The translations under genes and the position numbers were made by a program. A stretch of 64,000 bases of DNA, from contig NW_025936119.1 of the NCBI RefSeq assembly GCF_000764305.2, positions 281,993 through 345,992 of the forward strand. Reading direction: 5' to 3'. Below the pieces are notes generated by a model. It worked only from the letters and a program-made list of their open reading frames with translations, was not told the origin of the DNA and searched no databases. The stretch comes from Hyalella azteca (lineage: Eukaryota > Arthropoda > Malacostraca > Amphipoda > Hyalellidae). Numbering within the stretch: the first letter of the stretch is position 1; the number at the start of each line of letters is the position of its first letter. Positions 36,201 to 51,200 of the stretch are shown here, piece by piece.

Positions 36201-39200
36201 TTCGTCAATTTTGAGAAAATGCGCTCTCTGTCACTCACTGCAGCGAGTACTAAGTTATATTTTTTAAACCTCTTCTCTTAACCTTGGAGTGCACGCACCT
36301 TTGAATTACACATTCATTTAATCAATTTAGAGACTAAGCCATGTTACTTATGTTTACAACACCGATAGCAGACTGCATGACTGTCTAGAAATAAATGATG
36401 TAACTAGCTTTAAGAGCTGAAAGTGGCGCTAGAGCTAGCGAGGGAGCTAGACGAGGGCGCTAGAGCTAGAGAGGGAGCTAAATTAAGATGGCGCTAGAGC
36501 TAGCAAGGGAGCTAAAAGAGGGCGCTAGAGCTATAGATGGACCTAGAAAAGAAGCTAGAAGATGGTGCTAGAGCTAGAGAGGGAGCTAGAAAAGGAGCCA
36601 GAAGATGGTGCTAGAGCTAGAGAGGGAGCTGCTAGAAGAGGGCGCTTGGGCTAGTAAATGAGCATAGAAGAGGGCACTAGAGCTGGAGAAGGAGAGACCA
36701 GCTGTGGAGTTAGACCAGGAGAAACTTTCTCGTCCCACGCACGAAGGTCGCCATCTGTGCACCAGCTAACACAAGGTCAAGATCTTGGACTAGGTGAAGC
36801 ATTGGCAATTAAAACATCTGCTGGGCTATCATCAGGTGATCACCCTATTAGGCTGTTGATATGGCATGTTGCAGCCGAACAATTGAAGCAATTGATGCGT
36901 CTCGAGCATTTCGTATCAATTATGGGCTGAAAATTAGCCAAGTTATCGATCTCTTAAACGACTCGGACATTACTTTATATAATGTTAGTGAAATTCTGCT
37001 AGCTGTTACTTAGAAAAAGAGCGATTAAAAGGTTTAATTTGGCAACATTGAATACGTCATGTGTTAAGATTCTTTGAACACAATAAATAACTGCTTAAAT
37101 AATAATAATAACCGCAATGAATAATGAACAACTGGTTTACGAAGTGGAACAAATACATAAGCGCATATAAATACATATAAAAATACATAATACATATAAA
37201 TACATATAAATACATAATATATAAGTGGAACAAATACATCTGGAACAAATACATAAGCGCTGCCTCAACCCACGGATGAAAAATCTTAAACTGCAATGAA
37301 AGCGTAGACAGTTGTACAACATTTGAGTATAAAAATAAATTAGCATAATCATGAAACAGCGGCAAGATAACTTTCAAAATTAGGAAAAAAATATTAAGTA
37401 AGTTTATTGTATACCGACTACCCATGCAAACGTTATAACTTTGGTACCGTACTAGAATTATGTGAAAAAATTATTCAGAAGTTCATTAAACTTCTGTTTT
37501 AAACGTTACAGAATTTTATTTTGTTGTACATGGAAAATCGGTTTATGATTAATTTTTAATAGAGTACTTTAATCCAAAAGTGTTGCGATGCGGATGATAC
37601 CCTGTACCCCTGTTATAATATAACATCATTATATGCCCTTACAAATTTAATAATGGCGGTCAAATAATAGTTATTATAGTAGGTGATTTTTCGTAGTTTT
37701 GTTTCATCCTTGAACGATTATTGAACGATTTCATCGCTCATTCTGTATCCCAAAAATTTATCAGCATTCGAATTTCGAACTTTGATCGTATTAATTACAG
37801 CAAAAAAGTACTTTTCGTGTGTTCAACCCCGTTTATTGTATCGTAATGCCTAGTAGGGTCACATGGACCAAGCATTTACTATTAATTAATTGGCAAGCGA
37901 GTCAGGAACATGAATTTGAATAATCATACTTAGATGACTTGTCCTCTGCAGTACCTAACGTGCTCATCAATTCTTCATGTAAAATTAATGAAAGTTTTCG
38001 ATAAAGTTTCGATTCGAAAGTTTCGATTCGATATTATTCGTATCTAAAGGTCAAGTAAAGAAAGTAACCATCGGGAAACGAAGGGTTAACTTGAAAACTA
38101 AGAAGGCTCAATTATTTAAAGATAACTGAACGATTTCGATATTCGTATATAAATATCAGGTAAAGAGAGTAACCGCCAGGAAACGAAGGTTTAACTTGAA
38201 AACTACAAAGGCATAATTATTTAAAGATAGATGAACGATTTCGATGTTATTCGTATCAAAAGGTCAAGTAAATAGAGTAATCGTCAAGAAACGACGATAC
38301 GTTAACTTACTAACCCTCTTCTAAATCACATCTGTTTAGGTAAAGATCCATCTCATGGCCGCCAACAAGCGAATGAAGCAGCAACAACAAGCGAATGAAG
38401 CAGCAACAACAAGCGAATGAAGCAGCAACAACAAGCGAATGAAGCAGCAACAACAAGCGAATGAAGCAGCAACAACAAGGCACCAAGTAACAAGAAGAAT
38501 AGGTCTGCTATATACGCCCCTACGTACAATGCGTGTAGTGGGCGACACCTGAGCTAGTTGACAGCCATGTGTGTATGCCGCGTACTCTCTCCCACGCTCG
38601 TGCCCACGGCACACTCGGCTTTATAAACAACTAATGCCACACATTCGATACTATATTCGTATCTAAAGGTCAAGTAAAGAAAGTAACCATCGGGAAACTT
38701 GAAAACTACGAAGGCTCAATTACTTAAAGATAGCTGAACGATTTCAATGTTATTCGTATCTAAAGGTCGTATTCGTATCTTCACGGCACACTCTGCCTTA
38801 TAAACTACAACTATAATGCCACACATCTTTAATTATCAATACTGCACTATTAATGAGCATTCGTCCGAGATTAGCTAGACCCATAAGAGGCTTGCTATAA
38901 AATAAGATAATATATACATATAAAAGTACCTTATTTACATGATTTGGTACTTATGTCGATCCAAATTTTATCACTCAATGCGTCTTTTAACTTGATAATG
39001 AATGATTGGAAACATTCGAAACCTCGTTAACGAAATAAAAATGTCCATCGGTACCCTAATTTTCGATTTACCAGTGCAAATGAAAAATATTGTTCGATAT
39101 GTTGAAAAAAACTAATAAGAAAATTGTTAATAAAACAAATTTTTTGGTCTTCAATGAAACCTGCTTAAAAGAACATATAAAAGATATATTCGCATTAATT

Positions 39201-42200
39201 CGGGATTATATATTCACCACTTCGGGAATAAACAAAGGTGGCGAAACTGTAGAACAACTTTTGATCACGACAATTAATCAAACAGTATATCATACGACGA
39301 AATATCCCGTCAATGCTCAGTTCGGCAAGTGTGGGAGCAGTTTAAACGCGTTGTCGACATAATAGTGGCTACAAACACGCTCATCGTCCATCATGGCTAT
39401 TATATTGCCGTCTCTGAGTCTACATCACCAATTACTGTGTCAGGAAAAATCTGAAAATGTATTCTCCATTTTTGTGATGAAAAATTTTCCTGAAGTGGGT
39501 ATCAAAATAAAGCTATGTGACAATAGCAATAACTAAATAACTAGTAATGGTACATATGTCGTGTCATTTGTATATGAACTACTAAAGAAAAGTATCATAA
39601 TTCAAACCAATGCATAATCTAGGCGATTAATATTGGAAATAAGAAGAAATTATTCGCTCACTTAATAGAGAGATCTAAAATTTGATATCCGAAGATGAGA
39701 AAATTTAATATTAATACAATAATAACGTTCGCAATAATAATCCTAATCGACTAATAATCAAGATTTCCTGACAAAGCTGAAGAATTTTCTCGTTCAGTTA
39801 CGTGAACAGATAAGTCGACTCCAAATGAAATGCGAAGCAGTAAATATGAAATGTCAGGATGAGGAGAAAAGCAGGGAACTTGAGTTGCAGGAAGCTGAAG
39901 TTAGAGGAAGCTGAAGTTGGAGGAAGCTGAAGCTAGAGGAAGCTGGAATTGGAGGAAGCTGGAATTGGAGGAAGCTGGAACTGGAGGAAGCTGGAGTTGG
40001 AGGAAGCTGAAGTTATAAGGCTGATGAGCAGTGAACAGTTTAGGAGACGACCGCGGCATGTAAAGCGCCCAGAATGTGGACAAGCAGTAGCGGGCACGAG
40101 CAGCAGGTGTCGGCAGTGTGCGTGCAGAGAGAGCGCTTGCCCTAATACGGCTCACACGGGGGAGTGAGCAGCACACATGTGTGGGATGATGCGCCGCTAT
40201 ATAGTGACGCTCACTGCGTCCTACGTACGACAGGTACTACACGCCTCTTCCTACTGTTGTCCTACGTGCGGCAGGTACTACACGCCTCTTCCTACTGTTG
40301 TCCTACGTACGGCAGGTACTACACGCCTCTTCCTACTGTTGTCCTACGTGCGGCAGGTTCTGCACGCCGCAGGTACTTTCAAGTGTCGTCTGTAAAGCAT
40401 AAACCAATCCTTCTTCATAAAAGTAATTGAAAGAGATTAAGATATTGATATGCATGCAAGTTGATGTGCAATTGCAACTTATTTGCAATTTACAACGCAA
40501 GCCAGACGTACTATTTGTATCGCTTGGTAAAGGCGGAAAGTTGCTCTAGCTGCGCCATGCCTTATTGTATGTGAAAGTAGAAATTTGTAATGACATTTCG
40601 TTGCTGAAAATGCGACGGTCTAGTTACAGGTGCAGGCCTATAGTTATCGGAGACAACATCCGTTGCATCACGATTACGAAACCATCAGCAACGGACACGT
40701 CGAGCTCAAACCAAATTAACACACGAACGAAACATAACGAAACATTTCGCACAATTCAGCAATTTGCAGTAACGCCAAGTCACGTACGTCATTCGGATGT
40801 GGTACGGGTGTCAGGAATTACTCGTGGGTGACGACGCGCTACCGGATGCCGTCATGAATCAATAACTCATGACTCATCAAAAAATATCCAGGCAATCTAA
40901 TAAAGCTATCAGCACACCGCACTATCGCTGTGTGCACACATAGATACACTTAAGATTTGCAGGAAACAAATATTTTATTTTGAGTCGTGCTGCGCATTTT
41001 TTGGTGAAAGAAATTAAAACAAGTTCATCACGAGGCAGGATTAACTCGGTCCAGAAGCGACGGTCAATGATATAGAATTGAAGCGTAATTGAAACAAATA
41101 AATTATTGGGTTGGAATGAGGTATAAAATCAAATTAACTTATTTCATGGAACGTTTATAATGACTAACTATATACACAGGATACAACGAAATATTGCATT
41201 ATTATGCAAGTTTTAATCATCTAAAACATTTACAATCTTCCAGATTTTGCACTGCAAAAGTTTCCAATGATGCACATGTATAAGAAAAAGTTTTTAAAAA
41301 CACCACACGTATTAAATTTAAACGTAGACAAAATTATGATAACTACATAGATAACGTGGTAATTTCTTTTAGTGACATTCATCCGAGTTTGGCATAATAT
41401 ATCTGAACTGAAGAGAGCCAATAGTATCTTGAATGAAGCCGAGTTATACTCGCTCACCACACATCTGATTCTTGCCATCAGAACAAACCCGGCACGCAAG
41501 TCTTTTTAAAGTCTTGTTTGTCTTGTTCTTCATGTGGTAGTAAAAAATTAATTGATATTTGTTTTTTATTTCAACTGAGGTGCGAAAAAATACATGTGCT
41601 ACTTGCATTAATAAAAACCGTGCATCTAACTGGGATAAGATTAAATTTTGTATTTTATTCATTGTGTTATTGGTGCCGAGCTGTAAATGAAGCCTTCACT
41701 TCTCGTATGGGCATGACATACATCATACATGTTAGTCCTACATTATATAGGACCACTAAACTGAACGCAGTTAGATGCCGCAAAATAGCTTTATGCAAGA
41801 ATTATCTTGAAGATTGTGGTTCGCAAACTGTAGGTACAAGTTACCTCATGAATGGAGGTAATTTACGGTTTATAAAGTGTGGGAGTGTAATATCTCTATA
41901 GTATATGATTCTAGCAGACATATCTATTATGAGATTAAATTCCTACAGGGTAATTTTAAAATTATGGGGTGTTTAATATCTTTAGTGTTTGAATCTAGCA
42001 AGATAAATGTTTGTGAACATATTAAAAGGAAAGGTACTCGTGCCTGCTGTTATATGGTTATTTTGGTAAAAGTGAAAAAAGGTACCACTGTCCTTGGTCA
42101 TGCAGTTGATGTAAGGCGCATGCACAGGAGCAGGGAGTGTGCTAGCGTCGTCGGCAAGGAGTTGCCGATACATGGCAATGAATTGAGGATAGGTCGTTGC

Positions 42201-45200
42201 GAGGCGTGCACGATACGAGTGTGTATATATGGCCACGTCATAGTGAGACTATGCAGGTGCAGGCTCCGCAGCCGATAAAGCCGGTGCCTGCGTAGCACCT
42301 GTGTGGGAGAGCCTAATGGAGCTATTGAGCCGGCCAGCAGCATCCCTGGTGAAGTGGTGATCCCACACGAGGGCGGCCAGCAGCCTGGTGATCCCACACG
42401 AGGGCGGCCAGCAGCCAGGTGATCCCACACGAGGGCGGCCAGCAGCCTGGTGATCCCACACGAGGGCGGCCAGCAGCCTGGTGATCCCACACGAGAGCAA
42501 TGTTCCGCACTCACTACTAGCGCACGGGCACGGGCGTTGCAAATAATGAGCAAAAATACGCAGACATGAAATACGTATACATACCGCGCGTCAGTGAGTC
42601 CGGATATATGCACGCCGGGGCGCGCGAGCTCAGTACCTGAATTTCAAAGCATTTAGCCATAAACCCCGAGCAATGCTCGATTAAACAGCAACTAATCATT
42701 GATAGTTCTCAAAACTGATGTAATAGATGTGAAAAACAGGAAAAATTTGTTGACAACCTTACACAACGATTGAGTGCAGTAGAATAGCAGCAGCCTTAAA
42801 TACATATATTTCCTGCCGAATTATTTGAATCCAGATCGTGGTAATAATTAGCTTCTAACGAATGGTCCAAATAAAGGAGGCCCTACTGCGATGTGTGGTT
42901 AATGAAGGAAGATAAATGCAGGGGCTGATGGGGAGGGGGGGCAGCGCCCCAGCTCTATGTGTGGCCACGCAGACTCAGCAGAGCAGCGATTGCCATGCTC
43001 AGGCACGGATTTCAACTCAAACGCGGATTTGAGATAAATACTGAAATATACAACACGTGTTTTCAACTGACAATGGAAGCAAGTAATATCATGAATACAC
43101 CAAGAATCATTTTAACATTAGAAATCAAACAATTCCTACTAGATCTTTTAAATATCATTGAATCGAATAATTCTGTCAATAATTTGTTTCCGTACGTAAT
43201 TATTCGGATGACAGAGGACACGAGGCATTATTGGCGTTTTTTAATTACTGTGCAATTACTCATTGATTAGTTCTCTATCGTCAGAGAAGAAAGATTATAA
43301 TAAATGCCGGACAGCTGTTTCTATTAAACGCCAACAATTACCCAGTGATAGAGCAAAAATTAATCCTATTACGAGGCAATGATGACGCACAATATTCTTC
43401 TAATGGCACTGCAGATCGATTACGGCATTAATGCTCTGAAGCAGACGCCGGCTGCTTCAATTGTTGGGGTGAGCTGAACTTGAACTTTTTGGCGGGCCTC
43501 AGAGTTCCCTGCCAGTGTCGTACTATCAAAAGTAGTAAAAGAGTTCGTAAATCTGTCAGCCAATAACTGATGGCTTTTCAAGCTGAATCCACCAATCACA
43601 GACGATAATGATCCCACACGCTTACCCATTATCACACGCTTATGATCCCCATTGAAGTACCTAAGCAAGTTTTGATATGCGACCCGTGAAGCATAGCGGG
43701 TATGGCATGTCAGTGCGTTGATCTCGAACTAAGGCTGACTTAAAATATGTTTAATCTCTCAGTACGAAACAGAGCTATTGAATGCCCGCGGTCGGTTCAG
43801 CGCATTTACAACAGCAGTTTTTTTACAATAAACCAAGAAATGTAGGTGTACTTATTTACCTCGTAACTCTAACATCTAAATGAACAGTTGATATTTTTAA
43901 TGTAAAGAGGAACCTACACTCATGAGTCATCTTACTAGATGTTTTCACACCTGATCGACTTGGTCTTCAACTCAGTGCACCCAATTAAGTCGATTTGGAC
44001 TCAACCACGTGTACTTTGGCTCTGGCTCGCCAGAGCGGAGGATTTGTCCATTGAGGCAATTGCACAACTAGGCAATTGCCTATAGTGACTGCACAACTGC
44101 AAACATGACTGCACAACTAGGCAATAACTAGGCAATTGCCTATAGTGACTGCACAACTGCAAACATGACTGCACAACTAGGCAATTAAGTGACCAAGGCT
44201 GCAGTCATCCCCACAAGCTCTTCCTCAACACATAGTCACGATAAATGATCGACGTGTGTGTATATTGTATACATACGTCCTGGTAATATCTTACACTACA
44301 CAGCACGGCACACAAGATCAGTTATTTTGTGTTCAAGACAAGGAAAAACAAGTAAACTACATGCATGTTTTCTTAGAAAGCATGGCTCCGCGCATCCCCC
44401 TGCTCCGTTGGAACCTTTTTAACTGTTCACTATTTTATAGTCGCATCAATGTTTCCGTCACAAGAGTTTTCTGACACGGGCGCTTTAATGACATAATGAA
44501 AGCAGTATTCAGTAGAAAAATAGACGATGAGTTTAATGTATGGAGCTGCATTTTTAGCAGCTTCAGTCTAGCATATAACACAGCTTCAGTCTAGCAGTCT
44601 ATATTGGAGTATGAGATCGTATCGACGTGCAGCACGCCAGTAAACTAAGAAACTAAATACAAGGAATTTCTTCTTTGGTCGTGGATAAGAAGATATTCTT
44701 TATCCGGTATCGGAGAGACCAAAATTGAGCTTGTGATTTGGGGCCTTTTATGTAGGTATGTTTTTTCTTTTCCGTTGCTATAAAAATATAAAAATTATCC
44801 CAGGCGAACATATACCAAACTTTACATGGTTGCAACAAAAAAAAATTATTATTGCACCATGTGCATTCATTTACCCATAGTCGAGTGGCAACAAGGACTT
44901 TAGCCACCCATGATACATATCTCTTAAATATCTTTACATATCTCTCTTGGCGTGGTCATGTCGAACACAAACTTGACTTTCAATAACTCGGATGCCGAAA
45001 CTAAAGGAGTTCATACATGACAACATCAACGTGTAGGAAACATTTGGATTCATCGTCGACAGTTCTACTTCTCAAAACTCCTCAATTTGTACAAATCTAC
45101 ACATTCATTATATTCCAAGCGGAGGAACTCGCTGACAATCGAATCACCGTAAGTTCGTTTCTTTTTATTTGTTATGTATAGAAATTAGTTTCACTTTAAA

Positions 45201-48200
45201 TCCATGCGTGAGTCAAAGATTTCGACAATATGTTAAATAGTAAGGCAACATCTCAAGTTGAACACGGGGCACTCCTTATTTGAGTGTGAACATACACACT
45301 GCACAGCAGTGAAATACGTAAGCACAGCAGTGAAGTACGTAAGCACAGCAGTGAAGTACGTGAGCACAGCAGTGAAGTACGTGAGCACAGCAGTGAAGTA
45401 CGTAAGTACAGCAGTGAAGTACGTAAGCACAGCAGTGAAGTACGTAAGCACAGCAGTGAAGTAAGTAAGCACAGCAGTGAAGTACGTAAGCACAGCAGTG
45501 AAGTACGTAAGCACAGCAATGAAGTACGTAAGCACAGCAGTGAAGTACGTAAGCACAGCAGTGAAGTACGTAAGCACAGCAATGAAGTACGTAAGCACAG
45601 CAGTGAAGTACGCAAGCAAGCAGAGTGCGGTGCAAACGCAAGACACAGTGCAGAGCATTGAAGCAAGTAGACACAGCGCGGAAGGGTAGGAAGGCACACA
45701 CAGTTAGGAGAGAGAGTTAGGGTGGTCAAGGCAGTCAGCCATCCCTTAATTGATACAAGACTATACATGCAGCACATCCATACGTTATCCTGGCCATGGC
45801 TTTTATTCAATTACATTACCAGTTCAACAAGAAACCATTCTCTTCATTATTGGCTGTATTGTAAAGTCATGCGGAAACCTCAAAACCGGTAATTTTCATG
45901 CGCAAGTGCATCACCTCCAAAAGACATTTGAATGATCATAATGAGCCTCAAGTACTGAACTGCTCTACATCCCTTGCTTTGAAACATTTCCTTTGGTTAT
46001 AGTCGTCTTAAAGATAAGTTATGCATCCGATGACTAGCGAGTTCCTATAAAGTGAAAGATAAAAATCAAGCCAGTATCGTAGGAAAGAAGTATAATATTC
46101 AGTGTTCAATTTTATCATCAGCGCAGAATTTCTTGATTAATCACGCCGATGACCAAACTCTCCTACAACTGAAATTATTTGTCTAGATGAGCAATTTCAG
46201 TAAGGAATGTTTTTTTATTTATTACACAAGAAATGTACGCTGTACCATTCAGAGTTAATTGAGAAAATTAAATAAATTATATTTATTTGTACAAGGGAAC
46301 AAAGCAAACTCAGGATTTTGCATTACGCGCATGTGTTCGAAAATAAAAAGAATCCGTTGTATCTTTCCTCATTTGCATTTACTGCATCATGGCGAGCACC
46401 CAGGATTAGACGACGAAAATACCGTTCATAGTTGAAATACGTGTGGTTTCCTCTGTTTAAACATGCTTTTGCTGGTTACATTAAAGTTAGACTTATAAAA
46501 TAGATAGCAAATAAAAATATAACAAATATACTAGAACTAAATTTTTTAGGTGCACCGGGGTTGGTATCTTCATACAAAATCGATAACTCCAGACTTAGTG
46601 CTCGGCATGTATGACCTGCAACCTCAGCTGACCTGTAACAACTTGACCGTAGCTTTTACCCACTGGCTGAATGAAGAATTAAAATGTTAAAAAATATTAA
46701 ATCAATGTTTTGCTCTCTAGCAACGTCGTATTAGGAGAATTACTATTCATTATTTATTTATTCATTCTGCAAAATAAACATGTAACTAAAATTTTCAAAG
46801 TTTTTGGTAACATTTTTTAGTAGATAATTTTCCCGTTAAAATAAAACATTTTACATATTAACGCAAGGAGATAAGATCTGAAAATAATAGTCTAGAGAGA
46901 ATGATGTGACCTATAACATCAAACATGCATAATGAAATTGAACATGTACAATTACATCGTGCATGTATGATAAATCGTATACATGTCAAATTACATCGTA
47001 TACGTCTCAAATAAACATCGTACATGTCTGATAACATTGTACATGTCTGCTTACACAGTACGTACATGAATGATTAAATAGCACGGTCTTTAACATCATA
47101 CTGTTGGATGTAATCGCAAATAACGATCAGAAGACTTTGTCAGGTTTGTGATGCAATCTTGCTACCGAAGCTGATGACAGTTTAATGAAGAGACGAGACA
47201 TATATAGAACCAAACAGAACTAGCAGACTATTGAAACTTAATTTTAGACGGTGCCAGTACTAGGGAGGACCAAGTGCACCATTTTACTGTAGACAGTTTA
47301 CGCAGGTAGGATGTAGATCTTGGCAGCGTTCTCTCTACAGCAGTAGGCAGTAGCAGCTCTGCAGCGCGGCCGATGCTTAGTACACCAAAACACACCTACG
47401 TACATCGCGAAATAGAACATTGATCATTTATCAATGAAAAGCATATTTTATTAAATATATGAAATAGACAACTCAATTTAGTGGCACTGAGTTATGATCT
47501 GTGTCTCGAGTTGGCTAACCGCGGTACAAGCTAATCAAAGTAATATTAGAAATCCATAATTAAAAAATACAACTAATAAATTAAACACCTTCTCAATGCC
47601 GGTCTCATCGAGATCACATTTTTTGAAATTACGTCAAAAGAGTGAGATTTTACTTTAAAAGCTGAAGAAGGTGCACGTAGACGCACTATAGACTGTATAA
47701 ACCTATTCTCGCTCAAACCCCAAATGCTGGGCCATAGAAACACGGAGCTCATAAAGATCAGGTAGAGTCGTGCCCAGCGCCCGCCAACCTGAAGCGAAGT
47801 TGTGGTGCTAGAAGAGATAATCAGGGCGGCTATCGTGGCAGAGCTCGTAACGATATGAAGCTTTACCCTCTACACCTAGAAGACCGTGGCGTAGCACGCG
47901 TACGGTAAGAGAGGAGAAATATCGCAGCACACGTGCAACATGCGGCGAGAAATATCGTAGCACATGTGCAACATGCGGCGAGAAATATCGCAACACACGA
48001 ACATCTGCTGATTTTACACGGCTTTTTGGAAGGAGCAGCACCGGCGTGGAACATCGCTAATATATACCAGGAGTATTTTTCAAAACGGTATTAAATTATC
48101 TGGATTATAGTGCAAGATAACCGTGATAAACTGGCTATCATGTGGTCTAGATTGATATGGCTGGTTCAGGACCACGCCCTGCAGCCCAGTGAACGCGGTA

Positions 48201-51200
48201 ACAAATGATAGTTCTTTTCAGTATACCGTCACTCAGCCACGCGGCTGCGACGTCTCAGTGAGGCATTGAAACATTCATCAGTGATATAAGATGTAATTAT
48301 ATTGCACATACTTCACGTCAACTAATAATACTTGAAACGACACGGTAAATGCTTTCTTGATGTTGCATGTACAAAAGCCAGCCGCAGCACGCCAGCACAG
48401 GTTTTAGAGAGGCTCCTCCAAGCCAGTGGCAGCACGGAGCACGGGTCTCAAGCCAGTGGCAGCACGGAGCACGGGTCTCAAGCCAGTGGCAGCACGGAGC
48501 ACGGGTCTCAAGCCAGTGGCAGCACGGAGCACGGGTCTCAAGCCAGTGGCAGCACGGAGCACGGGTCTCAAGCCAGTGGCAGCACGGAGCACGGGTCTCA
48601 AGCCAGTGGCAGCACGGAGCACGGGTCTCAAACCAGTGGCAGCACGCCAGCAACCTATGGGCCGAAGCGTGGCAGGCTGCCACACTTGCTCGCCCCCATT
48701 CGATGGCAGATGGCGGGCAATATATTTCCCCACATGGGTGTCCAATATGGACCGTAAATTTCAGCTCCCTACACAGCCTTCGGTGTTCTCCCTATATTTG
48801 CGTTACATGAACCCAAGCCAGAAACATAACGTGCACAACATCCTGTTTTCTCTCTACATAATCGTGAAACGCGTCGTCTAATCCTATACATTATAGACGA
48901 TTTCTACACAATCTGCTGCGTTCTTCCTACATTTGCCTGACATACACGCACCTAACGCACACCTTGTCCTCCACACATTTGCGTGACATGCGCCTATATA
49001 ACGCACACTTTGTCGTCCTGCACACATTTTCGTGACACGCACCCAACAAACACCTTCTTGTTCTCCGCACATTTGCGTGACACGCACCAGAACCACAATA
49101 TATGACACCGCGTGCGCTAGAATGCATGTCTCATCCTAATACATCGCCATCCATACAGAATGAGTTGACATGGGGCGGTATTGCACACACTGCATTGGCG
49201 CACATTAAGCACCATGACATTCACCGTCATGGTATATAGAAACATCACTAAAGCTAGCACTAATCGGTCTAGTTCGATTTATGAACTGGATTTTACATTA
49301 ATTCAGTCGATTGAGGCAGGTAACATGTGATTGAACCTATGTAGCATGCAACTTTTTCAACATAGTGTAGGCATTTTATACTGGCTTCAACAGAATGTTT
49401 AGACGAGACGAGATTAGGGTTTAGAGAGAGCCGTCATGACTAATTAAACAGAGTGACTGAGTCAGAATTGACCCGAATATAGGCCTACCATGCACCCGGC
49501 TAACCCAGACAAGTCTAAAGAAGTAGGGATAAACAGGTAAAGCGAAGGCACGCAAAGTAACTCAAAAACATGCGCTTACACCTGAACAAATACAGCCAGC
49601 CTACAGGGTCGACCGCAGAGCCAGCGTCTTACACCAAGGGAAGGCTCCACTTGTAGGACGGTCTGGTATCCCTAGATACTCAGAACAATGAGCGAGACTT
49701 TGCCCAAATAGCGAATCACTTTTAGCATTTTGTGGGTCAAATAGCACCAGTTTGGCCCGGCAAAAAGGGCTTGTCTTAACTCATGATGCGGCCGAGAAAG
49801 TGTGACTCTGTTTGGACCATTTTAACAATTTGGACCAAACTTTGGACGATAAGGTCCATTTCTTTTTCTCCGCGTAAATGACATAAAGGACAGCATGCAC
49901 GAAGTGCATTTCAACGTTTATCGAATATGCAGAGGCATCGTCTTAATAATGAAGACAAGGCGCGTAGGTAGTTAATGGTATTATTAATGACTGCTGAGTT
50001 AAAATGGTCATATGAACTTTTGTGTCAAAATTGACTTCACTCAATAACGCGTATCTAATTGACTCAAAGGGAACCTAAATAATAAAAACAAACAATTATT
50101 TCTAACCAGTACAATGTATCAAATGAACAAAAGACAGGATAAAATGAGGCACGAGGTCTGCGAGGGAGAGATCGAGGGATGTGAGGGAGAGCAGATCAAG
50201 ACAGCGAGAGAGAAGCTAATAATAGAAAGCATGAGCAATACACAGACGACACTCCCTGAATAGCGAGCGAGGAACTTACGTTCAGCACTCGCCCCACTCG
50301 TAGAATATGGGTCCTTTTTATAACCACGAGCTAGGTACCATGAAATTGCTGTGGTGTGATGTAGTAGACATAAATGTTGTGCTGCGATGTAGCAGACATG
50401 AATGCCGTACAGTGATGTAGCAGACATAAATCCTGTACTGTGATGTTAGTTAGTTAGTTTAGTGACCCTATGATTACTAGCGCTTCAGCTGCTAAGCTAT
50501 CTCGCGCCGAGGACTGTGATGTAGTAGACATGAATACTGTACGGTGATGAAGACATGAATGCCGTACGGTGATGCAGCAGACATAAACCCTGTACTGTGA
50601 TGTAGTAGACATGAATGCTGTACTGTGAAGTAGTAGACATGAATACTGTACGGTGCTGTAGACATGAATGCTGTACTGTGATGTAGACATGAATGCTGTA
50701 CTGTGATGTAGACATGAATGCCGTACGGTGATGTAGCAGACATAAATCCTGTACTGTGATTTAGTAGACATGAATGCTGTACGGTGATGTAGACATGAAT
50801 GCTGTACGGTGACGTAGTAGACATGAATGATGTACGGTGATGTAGTAGACATGAATGATGTACGGTGATGTAGTAGACATGAATGATGTACGGTGATGGA
50901 GACATGAATGCTGTACTGTGATGTGGTAGACATCAATGCTGTACGGTGATGTAGTATAGACATGAATGCTGCACGGTGATGTAGACATGAAAGCTGTACG
51001 GTGATGTAGACATGATTGCTGTATGTTGATGTAGTAGACATGAATGCTGCACTGTGATGTAGACATAAATGCTGTATTGTGATGTACTAGCAGAAATAAA
51101 TGCTGTATTGTGATGTAGCAGAAATAAATGCTGTACGGCGATGTAGCAGTCATATGTAAATGCTGTGACATAGCAGACATAAATGTCTGCTATGAGGCAG

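Noticed and set aside
41444..41662. Possible piggyBac-type Cys-rich end ([12 protein letters not shown])
   Set aside because: Too short, pattern incomplete, no adjacent transposase blocks or TTAA ends recognised.
42098..42613. 171-codon minus-strand frame with GCWPPS repeats
   Set aside because: Generated by the 31-bp array, which shifts the peptide register every unit.
45233..45810. Long open frames on both strands (up to 185 codons) with repeated heptapeptides
   Set aside because: They lie over a 21-bp minisatellite; unit length divisible by three and absence of stops explain them in all registers.
48318..48881. Five overlapping open frames of 113-151 codons
   Set aside because: Product of the perfect 30-bp repeat; open in both directions, no recognised domain, no splice or start evidence.
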